In this document: positions 36,537 through 45,412 of the stretch, one piece after another
Layout: the number at the start of each line of letters is the position of its first letter
How positions within the stretch are numbered: the stretch's first letter is position 1
Assembly: GCA_020832545.1 (NCBI GenBank)
Contig: JAFIEK010000008.1
Span: forward strand, 1 to 64,000
Origin: Pararhodobacter sp.
GTDB lineage: Bacteria > Pseudomonadota > Alphaproteobacteria > Rhodobacterales > Rhodobacteraceae
Direction of reading: 5' to 3'
Length of the DNA stretch: 64,000 bases
The notes under the pieces: model-generated
What the model saw: only the letters and a program-made list of their open reading frames with translations
The model's database searches: none
Told to the model about the DNA's origin: nothing
Translations under genes and position numbers: made by a program

Positions 36537-38723
36537 ATGCTCACCTTGCCTGTAACACGCGATCTGGTGCTGGTTGGCGGCGGTCATGCGCATGCGCTGG
36601 TTCTGCTGAACTGGGCAATGAAACCCCTGCCCGGCGCGCGCCTGACGCTGATCAACCCGCCCCCCACGGCCCCCTATACCGGCATGCTGCCCGGCCATAT
36701 TGCAGGCCATTACCCGCGTGCCGCGCTGGAAATGGATCTGGTGCAACTGGCTCGTCATGCCGGGGCGCGGCTGGTTCTGGGGCGCGCCGAAGGGCTGGAC
36801 CTGTCCGCGGGCACGGTTCACGTGCCGGGCCGGCCAGCCATTGGCTTCGACGTGGCTTCGGTGGATATCGGCATCACGTCAGACCTGCCCGAGCTTACGG
36901 GCTTTCAGCACCACGCGATCGCCGCCAAACCGCTGGGGGGTTTTGCCAGCCGCTGGGCAGGCTTTCTTGCTGCCGTCGAGGCCGGGCAGGAACGCCCTGA
37001 GATTGCGGTGCTGGGCGGCGGGGTTGCCGGGGTCGAACTGGCGCTGGCGATGGATCACCGGCTGCGTGCCCGGCCTGAACGACGAATTACCATTCTGGAA
37101 AGCGGCACGCAGGCGCTGCCGCATCTGGGGAAAGCCGCGCGCCACTGCCTTCTGGCACTGCTGGCGGATCGCGGGATCATCGTGAAAACGGGCGCGCAGG
37201 CTGAAGCGATCGAGCCTGGTGCTGTGCGGCTGGCCGGGGGCGCGAATCTGCCTGCCGCGCTGATCCTTGGCGCTGCGGGCGCGCGCCCGCAGGACTGGTT
37301 GCAAGCAACCGGCCTGCACCTGACCGATGGCTTTATCACCGTTGATCCCTATCTGCGGGCGCAGGATCAGTCGCATGTTTTTGCTGTCGGGGATTGCGCG
37401 CATATGGCACAGACGCCACGCCCAAAGGCCGGGGTCTTTGCCGTGCGGCAGGCTCCGGTTCTGGCGCACAACCTGCGCGCCGCGCTGACGGGTGGGACGA
37501 TGAAACGCTATGATCCGCAGCGCGACTACCTCAAGCTGATTTCGCTGGGCGGGCATGCGGCGCTGGCCGAGAAATGGGGGGTGCCGCTGCAGGGCCGTTG
37601 GCTTTGGCACATCAAGGACCGCATTGACCGTCAGTTCATGCAGAAGTTTCACGCCCTGCCCGCCATGCCCGCCCCCGCCCTGCCAACCCCAGCCGCGCTC
37701 GGACTGGCCGAGGCCATGGGCGACGCGCCGCTTTGCGGTGGCTGCGGTGCCAAGATCGGCCCCGGCACGTTGCGTGCGGCACTGGCCGGTCTGCCCGGCC
37801 CCTCGGTCGCAGGCCTGAGCCTTGGTACGGGCGATGATGCGGCGGTGCTGCGCCACGGCGACGCCCTGCAGGTCATTGCCACCGACCACCTGCGCGCCTT
37901 CACCGAGGACCCCTATCTGATGGCCCGCATAGCTGCGACACATGCGCTGGGGGACATCTGGGCGATGGGCGCTGCGCCGCAGCTTGCGCTGGCCAGCCTG
38001 ACCCTGCCGCGCCTGTCAGAGCCGTTGCAGGCACGCAGCCTGCGCGAAATCATGGCGGGCGCGGCTGAGGTGTTCACAAAGGCCGGGGCAGATATTGCCG
38101 GGGGGCATACAGCAATCGGGGCGGAATTGTCGATCGGCTTCACTGTCACCGGCACGGCGCTGGGGCGGGTGCTGACCAAGGCGGGCGCGCAACCGGGCGA
38201 GCGGCTGATCCTGACCAAACCGCTGGGCAGCGGAACCCTGCTGGCAGCGGAAATGCTGCGCAAGGCCAATGGGCGCGACATCGGTGCGCTCTGGCCTTAT
38301 CTGACCCAGCCACAGGGCACAGCCAGCGCGATTCTGGCACCGGAGGCCAGCGCCATGACCGATATCACCGGCTTCGGGCTTGCCGGGCATCTGGACGAGA
38401 TGCTGCGCGCCAGCGGGCTGCGGGCCGTGATCGATGTGGCCGCCCTGCCCCTTTACGCCGGTGCCGAGGCGCTGGCAGCACAGGGTGTCGCCTCCAGCCT
38501 GGAACCGGCGAACCGTGCAGCTTTGCTTGGGCGCATTCACGCCCCCGACAGCCCCCGCACACGCCTTCTGTTCGATCCGCAAACTGCAGGCGGGTTGCTG
38601 GCCAGCGTTCCGGCCAAGCGCGCCGAGGCACTGGTGGCACAGTTGACCGACGCGGGCTACACCGCCGCCATGATCGGTGTTCTGGAGGCGGCAAGCGAAG
38701 CGCCCGCAATCACCGCGCGATAG
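36537..38723 (+). CDS. selD: SelD selenide,water dikinase with N-terminal NADH-dehydrogenase-like flavoprotein domain
   Basis: 728 aa fusion. Residues 1-380 are a pyridine-nucleotide-disulfide oxidoreductase fold: FAD motif LVLVGGGHAHAL, NAD motif IAVLGGGVAGVELA near 160, and VFAVGDCAHM near 285. From about 395 comes selenophosphate synthetase: LCGGCGAKIG with C403 and K406 at the positions of the E. coli catalytic C17 and K20, then GDDAAVL and GGHTAIGAELSIG. It makes selenophosphate from selenide and ATP; the flavoprotein part may supply or manage reduced selenium (inference). Such fusions are known in bacteria. The consumer in this window is MnmH at 43.2 kb. Confidence 0.95.
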   Translation: MLTLPVTRDLVLVGGGHAHALVLLNWAMKPLPGARLTLINPPPTAPYTGMLPGHIAGHYPRAALEMDLVQLARHAGARLVLGRAEGLDLSAGTVHVPGRPAIGFDVASVDIGITSDLPELTGFQHHAIAAKPLGGFASRWAGFLAAVEAGQERPEIAVLGGGVAGVELALAMDHRLRARPERRITILESGTQALPHLGKAARHCLLALLADRGIIVKTGAQAEAIEPGAVRLAGGANLPAALILGAAGARPQDWLQATGLHLTDGFITVDPYLRAQDQSHVFAVGDCAHMAQTPRPKAGVFAVRQAPVLAHNLRAALTGGTMKRYDPQRDYLKLISLGGHAALAEKWGVPLQGRWLWHIKDRIDRQFMQKFHALPAMPAPALPTPAALGLAEAMGDAPLCGGCGAKIGPGTLRAALAGLPGPSVAGLSLGTGDDAAVLRHGDALQVIATDHLRAFTEDPYLMARIAATHALGDIWAMGAAPQLALASLTLPRLSEPLQARSLREIMAGAAEVFTKAGADIAGGHTAIGAELSIGFTVTGTALGRVLTKAGAQPGERLILTKPLGSGTLLAAEMLRKANGRDIGALWPYLTQPQGTASAILAPEASAMTDITGFGLAGHLDEMLRASGLRAVIDVAALPLYAGAEALAAQGVASSLEPANRAALLGRIHAPDSPRTRLLFDPQTAGGLLASVPAKRAEALVAQLTDAGYTAAMIGVLEAASEAPAITAR

Positions 38724-38724
38724 G

Positions 38725-39159
38725 TCAGACCGCCACTAGTTTGCGCAAATTACTGGCAATCTCGACCATCTCGCTATCGGGCAGACGCGGCGGGATGGTG
38801 TAACCCTCGGGCCCGTCGGACAGATAGGCCTGCGACGAGACATCATGCGGATGGTGCATCGGCACCACATGCGCATGGACATGCGCCACATGGATGCCGG
38901 TGTAGAACAGCGCCACCCGCTCGACCTTGTAAATCCGCTTCATTCCCCGGGCCAGCGACTGCGCACAGCTGGTCACACGGGTGGCCACATCGACAGGCAT
39001 GTCCTCGAACCAGACATGGTGGTCTTTCGGAATCACCAGCGTGTGCCCCGGCCGGATCGGGTGCAGGTCCAGAAACGCCAGCACATGGTCATCTTCATAG
39101 ACCTTGTGCGCCGGGATCTCGCCCGCAGCGATCCGGCAAAACAGGCAATCCTCGCTCAT
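38725..39159 (-). CDS. HIT family protein
   Basis: 144 aa histidine-triad nucleotide hydrolase/transferase: CLFCRIAAGEIPAHKVYEDD at the start (with two Cys and likely zinc) and the triad HVHAHVVPMHH near residue 94. Acts on nucleoside phosphoramidates or dinucleotides in the cytoplasm. Convergent with selD by 1 nt, and its ATG overlaps the arylesterase stop. A second HIT protein is at 58.7 kb. Confidence 0.93.
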   Translation of the reverse strand: MSEDCLFCRIAAGEIPAHKVYEDDHVLAFLDLHPIRPGHTLVIPKDHHVWFEDMPVDVATRVTSCAQSLARGMKRIYKVERVALFYTGIHVAHVHAHVVPMHHPHDVSSQAYLSDGPEGYTIPPRLPDSEMVEIASNLRKLVAV

Positions 39160-39881
39160 GACCCGGTACCCTCTTCCATGGCCTCCAGAAATTGCGATAC
39201 CACGGGGCCCAGCCCTTCGACAATCAGCGAAACGCCGAACGCGTTGGGATGAATGTGATCCCCCTGCATCAACTCAGTGTAGCGCATGCCCTCATCGTGC
39301 TTGTCGCTGATCGGTTGCAGGAGGTTTGGGTAGAATACCGCAGAGTATTCTGCGGCCAGTTCCGGGTACATCGCCTCGAATGCCGCCTGAAACTCGGGGC
39401 CGTAATTGCCGGGCGCGGGCATACCGACCAGAAGCGCCGGAAGCCCCTCAGCCTGAAGGCGGGCCAGAATACCGTCCAGATTGGCGCGGCTGGTGGCGGG
39501 GTCGATGCCGCGCAAGAGATCGTTGCCGCCAAGGATCACCATCATCGCATCGGGGTTGTCCGCCAAGGTCCAGTCCATCCGCGACAGCCCGCCCGCAGTG
39601 GTGTCGCCACTCACACCGGCGTTGAGAACCTCGACGTCATGGCCCGCCGCGCGCAGCCATTCCTGCAACTGCGGTACCAACCCCTCGCCCTGCGCCAGAC
39701 CATATCCCTGCGTCAGAGAATCACCCAGCGCGGCCAACCGGATCGTCTGCGCCTCGGCCCCTGCGACGGAAAAAAGCGCGGCCAACGTGAAAACCATGGT
39801 CGCTGCGCCGCGGCGCAGCTTGCCTGTGGCGCGCGCGCACCCATATGGCAAGGTAACCCAAGTTTCGAGGAATGCATTCAT
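39156..39881 (-). CDS. Arylesterase / TesA-like SGNH hydrolase, secreted
   Basis: About 241 aa from the ATG giving MNAFLETW. The signal region is KLRRGAATMVFTLAALFSVAGAEA; then block I GDSLTQGYGL, block III VILGGNDLL and block V DHIHPN, the Ser-Gly-Asn-His set of GDSL hydrolases. It cleaves acyl or aryl esters, or lysophospholipids, in the periplasm. The start is uncertain: this ATG overlaps the divergent ABC gene start; a TTG at 39851 or the ATG at 39797 (without the basic n-region) are alternatives. Divergent pairing with a LolD-like/FtsX-like exporter is a common arrangement in proteobacteria (tesA-ybbA-ybbP). Confidence 0.88.
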   Translation of the reverse strand: MNAFLETWVTLPYGCARATGKLRRGAATMVFTLAALFSVAGAEAQTIRLAALGDSLTQGYGLAQGEGLVPQLQEWLRAAGHDVEVLNAGVSGDTTAGGLSRMDWTLADNPDAMMVILGGNDLLRGIDPATSRANLDGILARLQAEGLPALLVGMPAPGNYGPEFQAAFEAMYPELAAEYSAVFYPNLLQPISDKHDEGMRYTELMQGDHIHPNAFGVSLIVEGLGPVVSQFLEAMEEGTGS

Positions 39882-40578
39882 GTCCGATCCTGTTCTGTCG
39901 CTTTCAGATGCAACGCTGACCCTGCAAGGCAATGCCGGCCCTGTCGAGATCCTGCGCGGCATTACACTGGATGTTGACCGCGGCGAGACCTTGGGTCTGG
40001 TGGGGCCTTCGGGGTCTGGCAAGTCATCGCTCCTGATGCTGATGGGCGGTTTGGAACGCGCCACGGGGGGCGAGGTGCACGCCCTTGGCCATGACCTGAC
40101 GGCGCTGGACGAGGACGCGCTGGCACGCTTTCGCAGAGGGAATATGGGGGTGGTGTTCCAGTCTTTCCACCTGATTCCGACGATGACAGCACTGGAAAAC
40201 GTAGCAACCCCGCTGGAACTGGCGGGCCGGGCCGATGCGTTTGAGCGCGCGGAAGAGGAATTGCGCGCCATGGGGTTGGGCGAACGGATGCACCATTACC
40301 CGGCGCAGATGTCGGGTGGTGAGCAGCAGCGCGTGGCGCTCGCGCGCGCCGCCGCCCCCCGCCCGGCGATCTTGCTGGCGGATGAGCCCACGGGCAATCT
40401 GGATGGCGTCAATGGCGAAGCCATCATGGACCTGCTGTTTGGCTTGCGTGACCGACACGGCGTCACGCTGGTGCTGGTGACCCACGCGACCGATCTGGCC
40501 GCGCGCTGTGACCGCATTGTGCGGTTGCGTGACGGGCAGATCGAAAGCGAAGAGCGCCAGCTTGAGGCTGCTCAATGA
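39880..40578 (+). CDS. ABC transporter ATP-binding protein, YbbA/LolD type
   Basis: About 232 aa ATPase: Walker A GPSGSGKSS, Q-loop VVFQSFHLI, signature MSGGEQQRVALARA, Walker B ILLADEPTGNLD, H-loop VTHATDLA. MacB/LolD group. A GAGG lies about 10 nt upstream of the ATG. It overlaps the permease gene by 4 nt; together they resemble YbbA-YbbP, a type VII ABC pair thought to act on envelope lipids with TesA. The transported compound is unknown. Confidence 0.93.
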   Translation: MSDPVLSLSDATLTLQGNAGPVEILRGITLDVDRGETLGLVGPSGSGKSSLLMLMGGLERATGGEVHALGHDLTALDEDALARFRRGNMGVVFQSFHLIPTMTALENVATPLELAGRADAFERAEEELRAMGLGERMHHYPAQMSGGEQQRVALARAAAPRPAILLADEPTGNLDGVNGEAIMDLLFGLRDRHGVTLVLVTHATDLAARCDRIVRLRDGQIESEERQLEAAQ

Positions 40579-43109
40579 GCGTTTTACCCGTTGCATGGCG
40601 GCTGGCGCGGCGCGAATTGCGCGGTGGGTTGCAGGGGTTTCGCATCTTCCTTCTGTGCCTTGCGCTCGGCGTAGGGGCAATCGCCGCCGTCGGCTCGGTC
40701 CGCGCGGCGATCGAGGCCGGGCTGGCGCGCGAAGGGGCCGCGCTGCTGGGGGGGGACGCCGAGTTGCGCTTCACCTACCGCTTCGCCGACCCCGAGGAAC
40801 GCGCCTGGATCGATGAACGGACTGGCGCGGTATCGGAAATTGTCGATTTCCGCTCAATGGCGGTGACAGGTGAAGGGCAAGCGGCCGAGCGCGCGCTGAC
40901 CCAGGTCAAGGGGATTGACGGCAACTGGCCACTGATCGGCGCTGCCGAGTTTGACCCGCCGTTGGACGTGGCCGAGGTTCTGGCCGGGCAGGATGGCCTG
41001 CCGGGCGGCGCGATGGATCGCTTGCTGGTCGAACGGCTGGGCCTGTCTTTGGGCGACAGCTTTCGCCTGGGTGTGCAGGAATTCACCCTCATGGCGGTTC
41101 TGGTGCGCGAACCCGATGGCGTGACCTCGCAATTCGGATTCGGCCCACGTACGCTGGTCGCGACCGAGGCCCTGGCCACATCGCAGCTTCTGGGCGCAGG
41201 CACCTTGTTCGACGTGGCCTACCGCGTCACGCTTGGCGAAGGGGACAGCATCGCCGCTCTGCGCGCGGGCGTGGAAACCCGTTTCGAAGGGGCGGGCGTG
41301 CGCTTTCGCGATGCCAGCCGTGGCGCGCCGGGTGTCGCGCGCTTTGTCGAGCGGATCGGCGCATTTCTGGTGCTGGTGGGGCTGGCAGGGCTGGCCGTGG
41401 GCGGTGTCGGCGTCTCGGCGGCGGTACGCGCCTATCTTGACGGCAAGACCTCGGTCATCGCCACACTGAAAACGCTGGGGGCCGAGGGACGGGTGATTTT
41501 TGCCACATACTTCCTTCAGATCGGCGTGCTGACGGCATTTGGCATCACCGCCGGGCTGGTGCTGGGGGCGGGCGTGCCACTTCTGGCTGCGCCACTTCTG
41601 TCGGCACAATTGCCAGTGCCCTTCGCAGCGGGCATCCATCCGGCCCCGCTGGCCGAAGCCGCACTTTACGGGGCGTTGACTGCGCTGGTCTTCACTCTCT
41701 GGCCGCTGGCACGGGTGGAGCAGGTGCGCGCAGCGGCGCTGTTTCGCGGCATGGGCGGCGACGCGCAGCGCTGGCCAAGGCCACGCTACTTGATCGCGCT
41801 GGCACTGGCGTTGGCGGGACTGGTTGGCGCGGCGACGTGGTTTTCCAGCGTCTGGCAGCTGGCGATCGGTACGGCGGCGGGGATCATCGCTGCGCTGGTG
41901 GTTCTGGCGCTGGCGGCCCTTGCTCTGCGCGGGCTGGCCCGGCGCATGGCGCGGTTGCGGGTGATGCGCGGGCGCACCGCGCTGCGGCTGGCGCTGGGGG
42001 CGGTGGGCAACCCGCGCGAAGGCGTGGTGGCCGTGGTGCTGTCGCTGGGGCTGGGGCTGACGGTTCTGGCCACGGTTGGCCAGATCGACGCCAATCTGCG
42101 CAATGCCATCGCCGGTGACCTGCCTGACCGCGCGCCGTCGTATTTCTTCATCGACATCCAGAACGCGCAGCTGGAGGGCTTTCTGGACCGATTGCGCAAC
42201 GACCCCGGCGTGTCCGACATTGAAACTGCGCCACAGCTGCGCGGCATTGTGGTGGCAGTCAACGACACGCCAGCCAGCGCGCTGGGCGACCACTGGGTCC
42301 TGCGCGGCGACCGGGGGCTGACATACGCAGACCGCATGCCCAGCGGCACCACACTGGTTGAGGGCGAATGGTGGCCCGAGGATTACGAGGGACCGCCGCT
42401 GATCAGCTTCGGCATCAACGAGGCACGCGATCTGGGTTTGCAACTGGGCGACAGCGTGACCGTGAACGTGATGGGCCGCGACCTGACCGGCACCATCGCC
42501 AATTTCCGCGAACTGGATTTCCGCACCGGCGGCATCGGCTTTGTGATGACCTTCAACCCCGCCGCCCTTCAGGCCGCGCCGCACACACATATCGTTACCG
42601 TTCACGCTTCGCCTGACACCGAGGGCGCGATCATGCGCGATCTGTCGAATGCCTATCCCAACGTCACCGCGATCCGCATCCGCGAGGCGGTGGACCGGGT
42701 GGCCGAGGCACTGACCGCGCTCGCCGCCGCAACCTCGTTCGCCGCGCTCGCCACTTTGCTGACGGGCTTTGTCGTGCTGATAGGTGCCGCAGCGGCGGGC
42801 GAGCGTGCGCGGGTGTTCGAGGCGGCGGTGCTGAAAACCATTGGCGCGACGCGGGCGAACATCCTGCTCAGCTTCGCGCTGCGCTCGGCCCTGATGGGGG
42901 CGGCGGCGGGCGCGGTGGCGATCGGCGCGGGGGCGCTGGCGTCCTGGGTGATTCTGACGCGGGTGATGGAGTTGTCCTACCGGTTCGAGCCGGTCTCGGC
43001 GCTAGTCATCGTTCTGGGCGGCGTTCTGGCGACTCTCTTGGCCGGGCTGGTCTTTGCACTGCGCCCGCTGTCGGTGCGGCCCGCACGGATTTTGCGCGCG
43101 CAGGAGTGA
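40575..43109 (+). CDS. ABC transporter permease, FtsX-like (YbbP type)
   Basis: 844 aa with two FtsX-type permease units: membrane segments near residues 15-40, 255-285, 310-345 and 355-380, another set around 410-450 and 475-500, and a final cluster of three from about 715 to 835. The extracytoplasmic domain between (PDRAPSYFFIDIQNAQLEGFL) is of the MacB/YbbP periplasmic type. Works with the ATPase upstream. No terminator with a T run follows, but a G-rich hairpin does. Confidence 0.93.
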   Translation: MSVLPVAWRLARRELRGGLQGFRIFLLCLALGVGAIAAVGSVRAAIEAGLAREGAALLGGDAELRFTYRFADPEERAWIDERTGAVSEIVDFRSMAVTGEGQAAERALTQVKGIDGNWPLIGAAEFDPPLDVAEVLAGQDGLPGGAMDRLLVERLGLSLGDSFRLGVQEFTLMAVLVREPDGVTSQFGFGPRTLVATEALATSQLLGAGTLFDVAYRVTLGEGDSIAALRAGVETRFEGAGVRFRDASRGAPGVARFVERIGAFLVLVGLAGLAVGGVGVSAAVRAYLDGKTSVIATLKTLGAEGRVIFATYFLQIGVLTAFGITAGLVLGAGVPLLAAPLLSAQLPVPFAAGIHPAPLAEAALYGALTALVFTLWPLARVEQVRAAALFRGMGGDAQRWPRPRYLIALALALAGLVGAATWFSSVWQLAIGTAAGIIAALVVLALAALALRGLARRMARLRVMRGRTALRLALGAVGNPREGVVAVVLSLGLGLTVLATVGQIDANLRNAIAGDLPDRAPSYFFIDIQNAQLEGFLDRLRNDPGVSDIETAPQLRGIVVAVNDTPASALGDHWVLRGDRGLTYADRMPSGTTLVEGEWWPEDYEGPPLISFGINEARDLGLQLGDSVTVNVMGRDLTGTIANFRELDFRTGGIGFVMTFNPAALQAAPHTHIVTVHASPDTEGAIMRDLSNAYPNVTAIRIREAVDRVAEALTALAAATSFAALATLLTGFVVLIGAAAAGERARVFEAAVLKTIGATRANILLSFALRSALMGAAAGAVAIGAGALASWVILTRVMELSYRFEPVSALVIVLGGVLATLLAGLVFALRPLSVRPARILRAQE

Positions 43110-43125
43110 GTATTGCGCCCGCAAA

Positions 43126-43144
43126 GGGGGGCTGTTTGCCCCCC
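43126..43144. repeat. G-rich intergenic hairpin, copy 3
   Basis: GGGGGGC, loop TGTTT, GCCCCCC, located 17 nt after the ABC permease stop and before mnmH. Same design as copies at 5, 7394 and 59193. It may limit read-through into mnmH. Confidence 0.6.
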
Positions 43145-43240
43145 ATGCCGCTGCGCCCCCCCCCGAGGAGACTTTCAGACAGAGAATGAACAGGACGCCC
43201 CCCCTGTTGTGGCAGGCATTTTATGGGGTAAGGGCAGTGT

Positions 43241-44293
43241 ATGCGGATGATCACCCTGACCTCGCTCGCCGACCTGGACCGCCTTGGCTTTGACGAGGTG
43301 ATCGACGTGCGGTCGCCTGCGGAATATGCCGAGGATCACGTGCCGGGTGCGGTAAACCTGCCGGTGTTGAGCGATGATGAGCGCGTGCGGGTGGGGACGG
43401 TCTATACCCGTGAAAGCCGGTTTCTGGCGCGGCGCATGGGGGCGGCGCTGGTGGCACGCAATGCCGCGCGGCATCTGGAGGGGTATCTGGCTGACAAGCC
43501 TAACGGCTACCGTCCGCTGCTCTATTGTTGGCGGGGCGGGCAACGGTCAGGTTCGTTCGCGCTCATACTGGGTCAGATTGGCTGGCAGGTGGGCGTGATC
43601 GACGGCGGTTGGCGCAGCTACCGACGGCTGGTTGTCGATGCGTTGTATGACACCCCGTTTCCTGCTCCGGTCTTCGTGCTTGATGGCAACACCGGCACTG
43701 CCAAGACTGCGATCCTGCAACTTGTGGCGGCGCAGGGCGGGCAGGTGATAGATCTGGAGGCACTGGCGGGGCACCGTGGCTCTATCTTCGGTCAGGTGCC
43801 GGGGGACGTGCAGCCATCCCAGAAGACCTTTGAGAGCGTGTTGGCGATGGCGATTGCGCAGCTGGACCCAGGGCGTCCCGTGCTGGTCGAGGCCGAATCC
43901 AACCGGATTGGTGCCCTGCGGCTGCCGCCCGCGCTGTGGCAGGCGATGCGCGCCGCGCCACGGTTGGTGATCGACGCACCATTAGCGGCGCGGGCACAAT
44001 GGCTGGCTACGGCCTATCGCGATCTGACGCTGGACCAGGCGCAGTTGCAACACCGTATTGCGGCGCTGGCCCCCTATCAGCCCCGCGCGCGGATCGCAGC
44101 CTGGCAAGCAATGGCAGAGGCGGGTGATTTTCAGGCACTGGCTGCAGAGCTGATGGCGCAGCATTATGACCCGCGCTATGGGCATTCGCGCGGTCAATCG
44201 GCGGGCGAAGTGGCGGAAACTTTCGTGGCCGAAACCCTGGAATCCGCTGACCGAGACCGACTCGCCATCGCTATCACGGCATGGATGGGCTGA
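43241..44293 (+). CDS. mnmH: tRNA 2-selenouridine synthase MnmH (SelU)
   Basis: 350 aa. N-terminal rhodanese domain with DVRSPAEYAEDHVPGAVNLP and the active cysteine in LLYCWRGGQRSGS, then a P-loop domain (LDGNTGTAKTAIL near residue 147) and ETFVAETLES at the end. It converts 2-thiouridine at the wobble position of tRNAs (Lys, Glu, Gln) to 2-selenouridine using selenophosphate, so it is the direct customer of SelD 4.5 kb upstream. The two are separated here by the arylesterase/ABC genes. Confidence 0.96.
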   Translation: MRMITLTSLADLDRLGFDEVIDVRSPAEYAEDHVPGAVNLPVLSDDERVRVGTVYTRESRFLARRMGAALVARNAARHLEGYLADKPNGYRPLLYCWRGGQRSGSFALILGQIGWQVGVIDGGWRSYRRLVVDALYDTPFPAPVFVLDGNTGTAKTAILQLVAAQGGQVIDLEALAGHRGSIFGQVPGDVQPSQKTFESVLAMAIAQLDPGRPVLVEAESNRIGALRLPPALWQAMRAAPRLVIDAPLAARAQWLATAYRDLTLDQAQLQHRIAALAPYQPRARIAAWQAMAEAGDFQALAAELMAQHYDPRYGHSRGQSAGEVAETFVAETLESADRDRLAIAITAWMG

Positions 44294-44367
44294 GCTCGCT
44301 TATACTTCTTCAATCTAGGTGCAAGGATATGGCGACGAATCCGCGTCGATACTGTCAAGAATGCGAT

Positions 44368-45333
44368 CTATCCCTGCCGCCAGTCGAAAAAGCCTTTCGG
44401 CGCGCGTGCCAGCAGGTTGCGCGCGATGTCTTCGCCCAATGCAGCGCCATCCGAGATCGCCGCCCGGCCCTCGGCGGCGAGGCAGTCCGAGCCGTCAGGC
44501 CGCAGGATTTCGCCACGAAACCAGATCTGATCACCCTCCAGCAAGGCGAGCCCGGCAATCGGCGTCTCACATGAGCCGTCGAGCATGGCGAGATAGGCGC
44601 GCTCGGCGGCCAGCCGCTGCCCGGTCGGACCATCGTGAATCCTGTTCAGCATCGCCTGCGCGCGCGCGTCGCCCACCCGTCGTTCGATGCCGATTGCGCC
44701 CTGCGCCACCGCAGGCAGCATGGTTTCCGGCGGGATTGGCGCAGTGGCGACCTCGGCCATGCCCAGCCGGTTCAGGCCTGCCATGGCCAGAAACGTGCAT
44801 TCGGCCACACCCTCGGTCAGCTTGCGCAACCGGGTCTGCACGTTGCCGCGGAATTCCACCACTTTCAGATCCGGCCTGCGAAACAGAACCTGCGCGCGGC
44901 GGCGAAGGCTGGACGTGCCCACAACCTGACCCGGCTGCAGCGCATCGATCCCGGCCACCCCTTGCTGCGCCACAAAGGCATCGCGCACGTCCTCGCGCGG
45001 CAAATAGCAATCCAGCACCAGCCCCTCTGGTTGCAAGACGGGCATGTCCTTCATCGAATGCACCGCGATATCGATGCCCCCGGCAAGCAGCGCGGCCTCG
45101 ATCTCGCGGGTAAACAGACCCTTGCCGCCGATCTCTTTCAGTGGGCGGTCAGCCGCGATCATCGCGCGGTCGTCGCCGGTGGTCTTGATCACCACAATCT
45201 CGAACGCTTCCAGCGGCAGTGCAAAATCCGCTGCCAGCCGGTCGCGGGTTTCATGTGCCTGCGCCAGTGCCAGCGGCGAGCCGCGTGTACCGATCTTGAA
45301 AGTGTCTGCGGGAGTCGGAAGATTCTGGATCAT
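44368..45333 (-). CDS. hemC: Hydroxymethylbilane synthase (porphobilinogen deaminase)
   Basis: 321 aa. IGTRGSPLALAQA at the start, VHSMKDMP, VGTSSLRRRAQ and the dipyrromethane cofactor cysteine in LDGSCETPIAG are all present. It polymerises four porphobilinogen molecules to hydroxymethylbilane in haem, sirohaem and cobalamin synthesis. The gene is slightly longer than E. coli HemC (313). Not linked to other hem genes within the window. Confidence 0.97.
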   Translation of the reverse strand: MIQNLPTPADTFKIGTRGSPLALAQAHETRDRLAADFALPLEAFEIVVIKTTGDDRAMIAADRPLKEIGGKGLFTREIEAALLAGGIDIAVHSMKDMPVLQPEGLVLDCYLPREDVRDAFVAQQGVAGIDALQPGQVVGTSSLRRRAQVLFRRPDLKVVEFRGNVQTRLRKLTEGVAECTFLAMAGLNRLGMAEVATAPIPPETMLPAVAQGAIGIERRVGDARAQAMLNRIHDGPTGQRLAAERAYLAMLDGSCETPIAGLALLEGDQIWFRGEILRPDGSDCLAAEGRAAISDGAALGEDIARNLLARAPKGFFDWRQG

Positions 45334-45412
45334 GGCGCCTGCATACGCAAGCGCATCGCGGCTGGCAACGGGGTGCGACAGCGCGGCAGATCTGCTGATG
45401 TGGCAGCACCCT

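Noticed and set aside
36537-38723. Selenocysteine (TGA read-through) in SelD
   Set aside because: The catalytic position is an ordinary TGC cysteine codon (C403) and no in-frame TGA occurs in the gene.
40854-42605. 583-codon open frame antisense to the ABC permease
   Set aside because: Gln/His/Arg-rich shadow with no start signal or domain; the sense strand codes an obvious permease.
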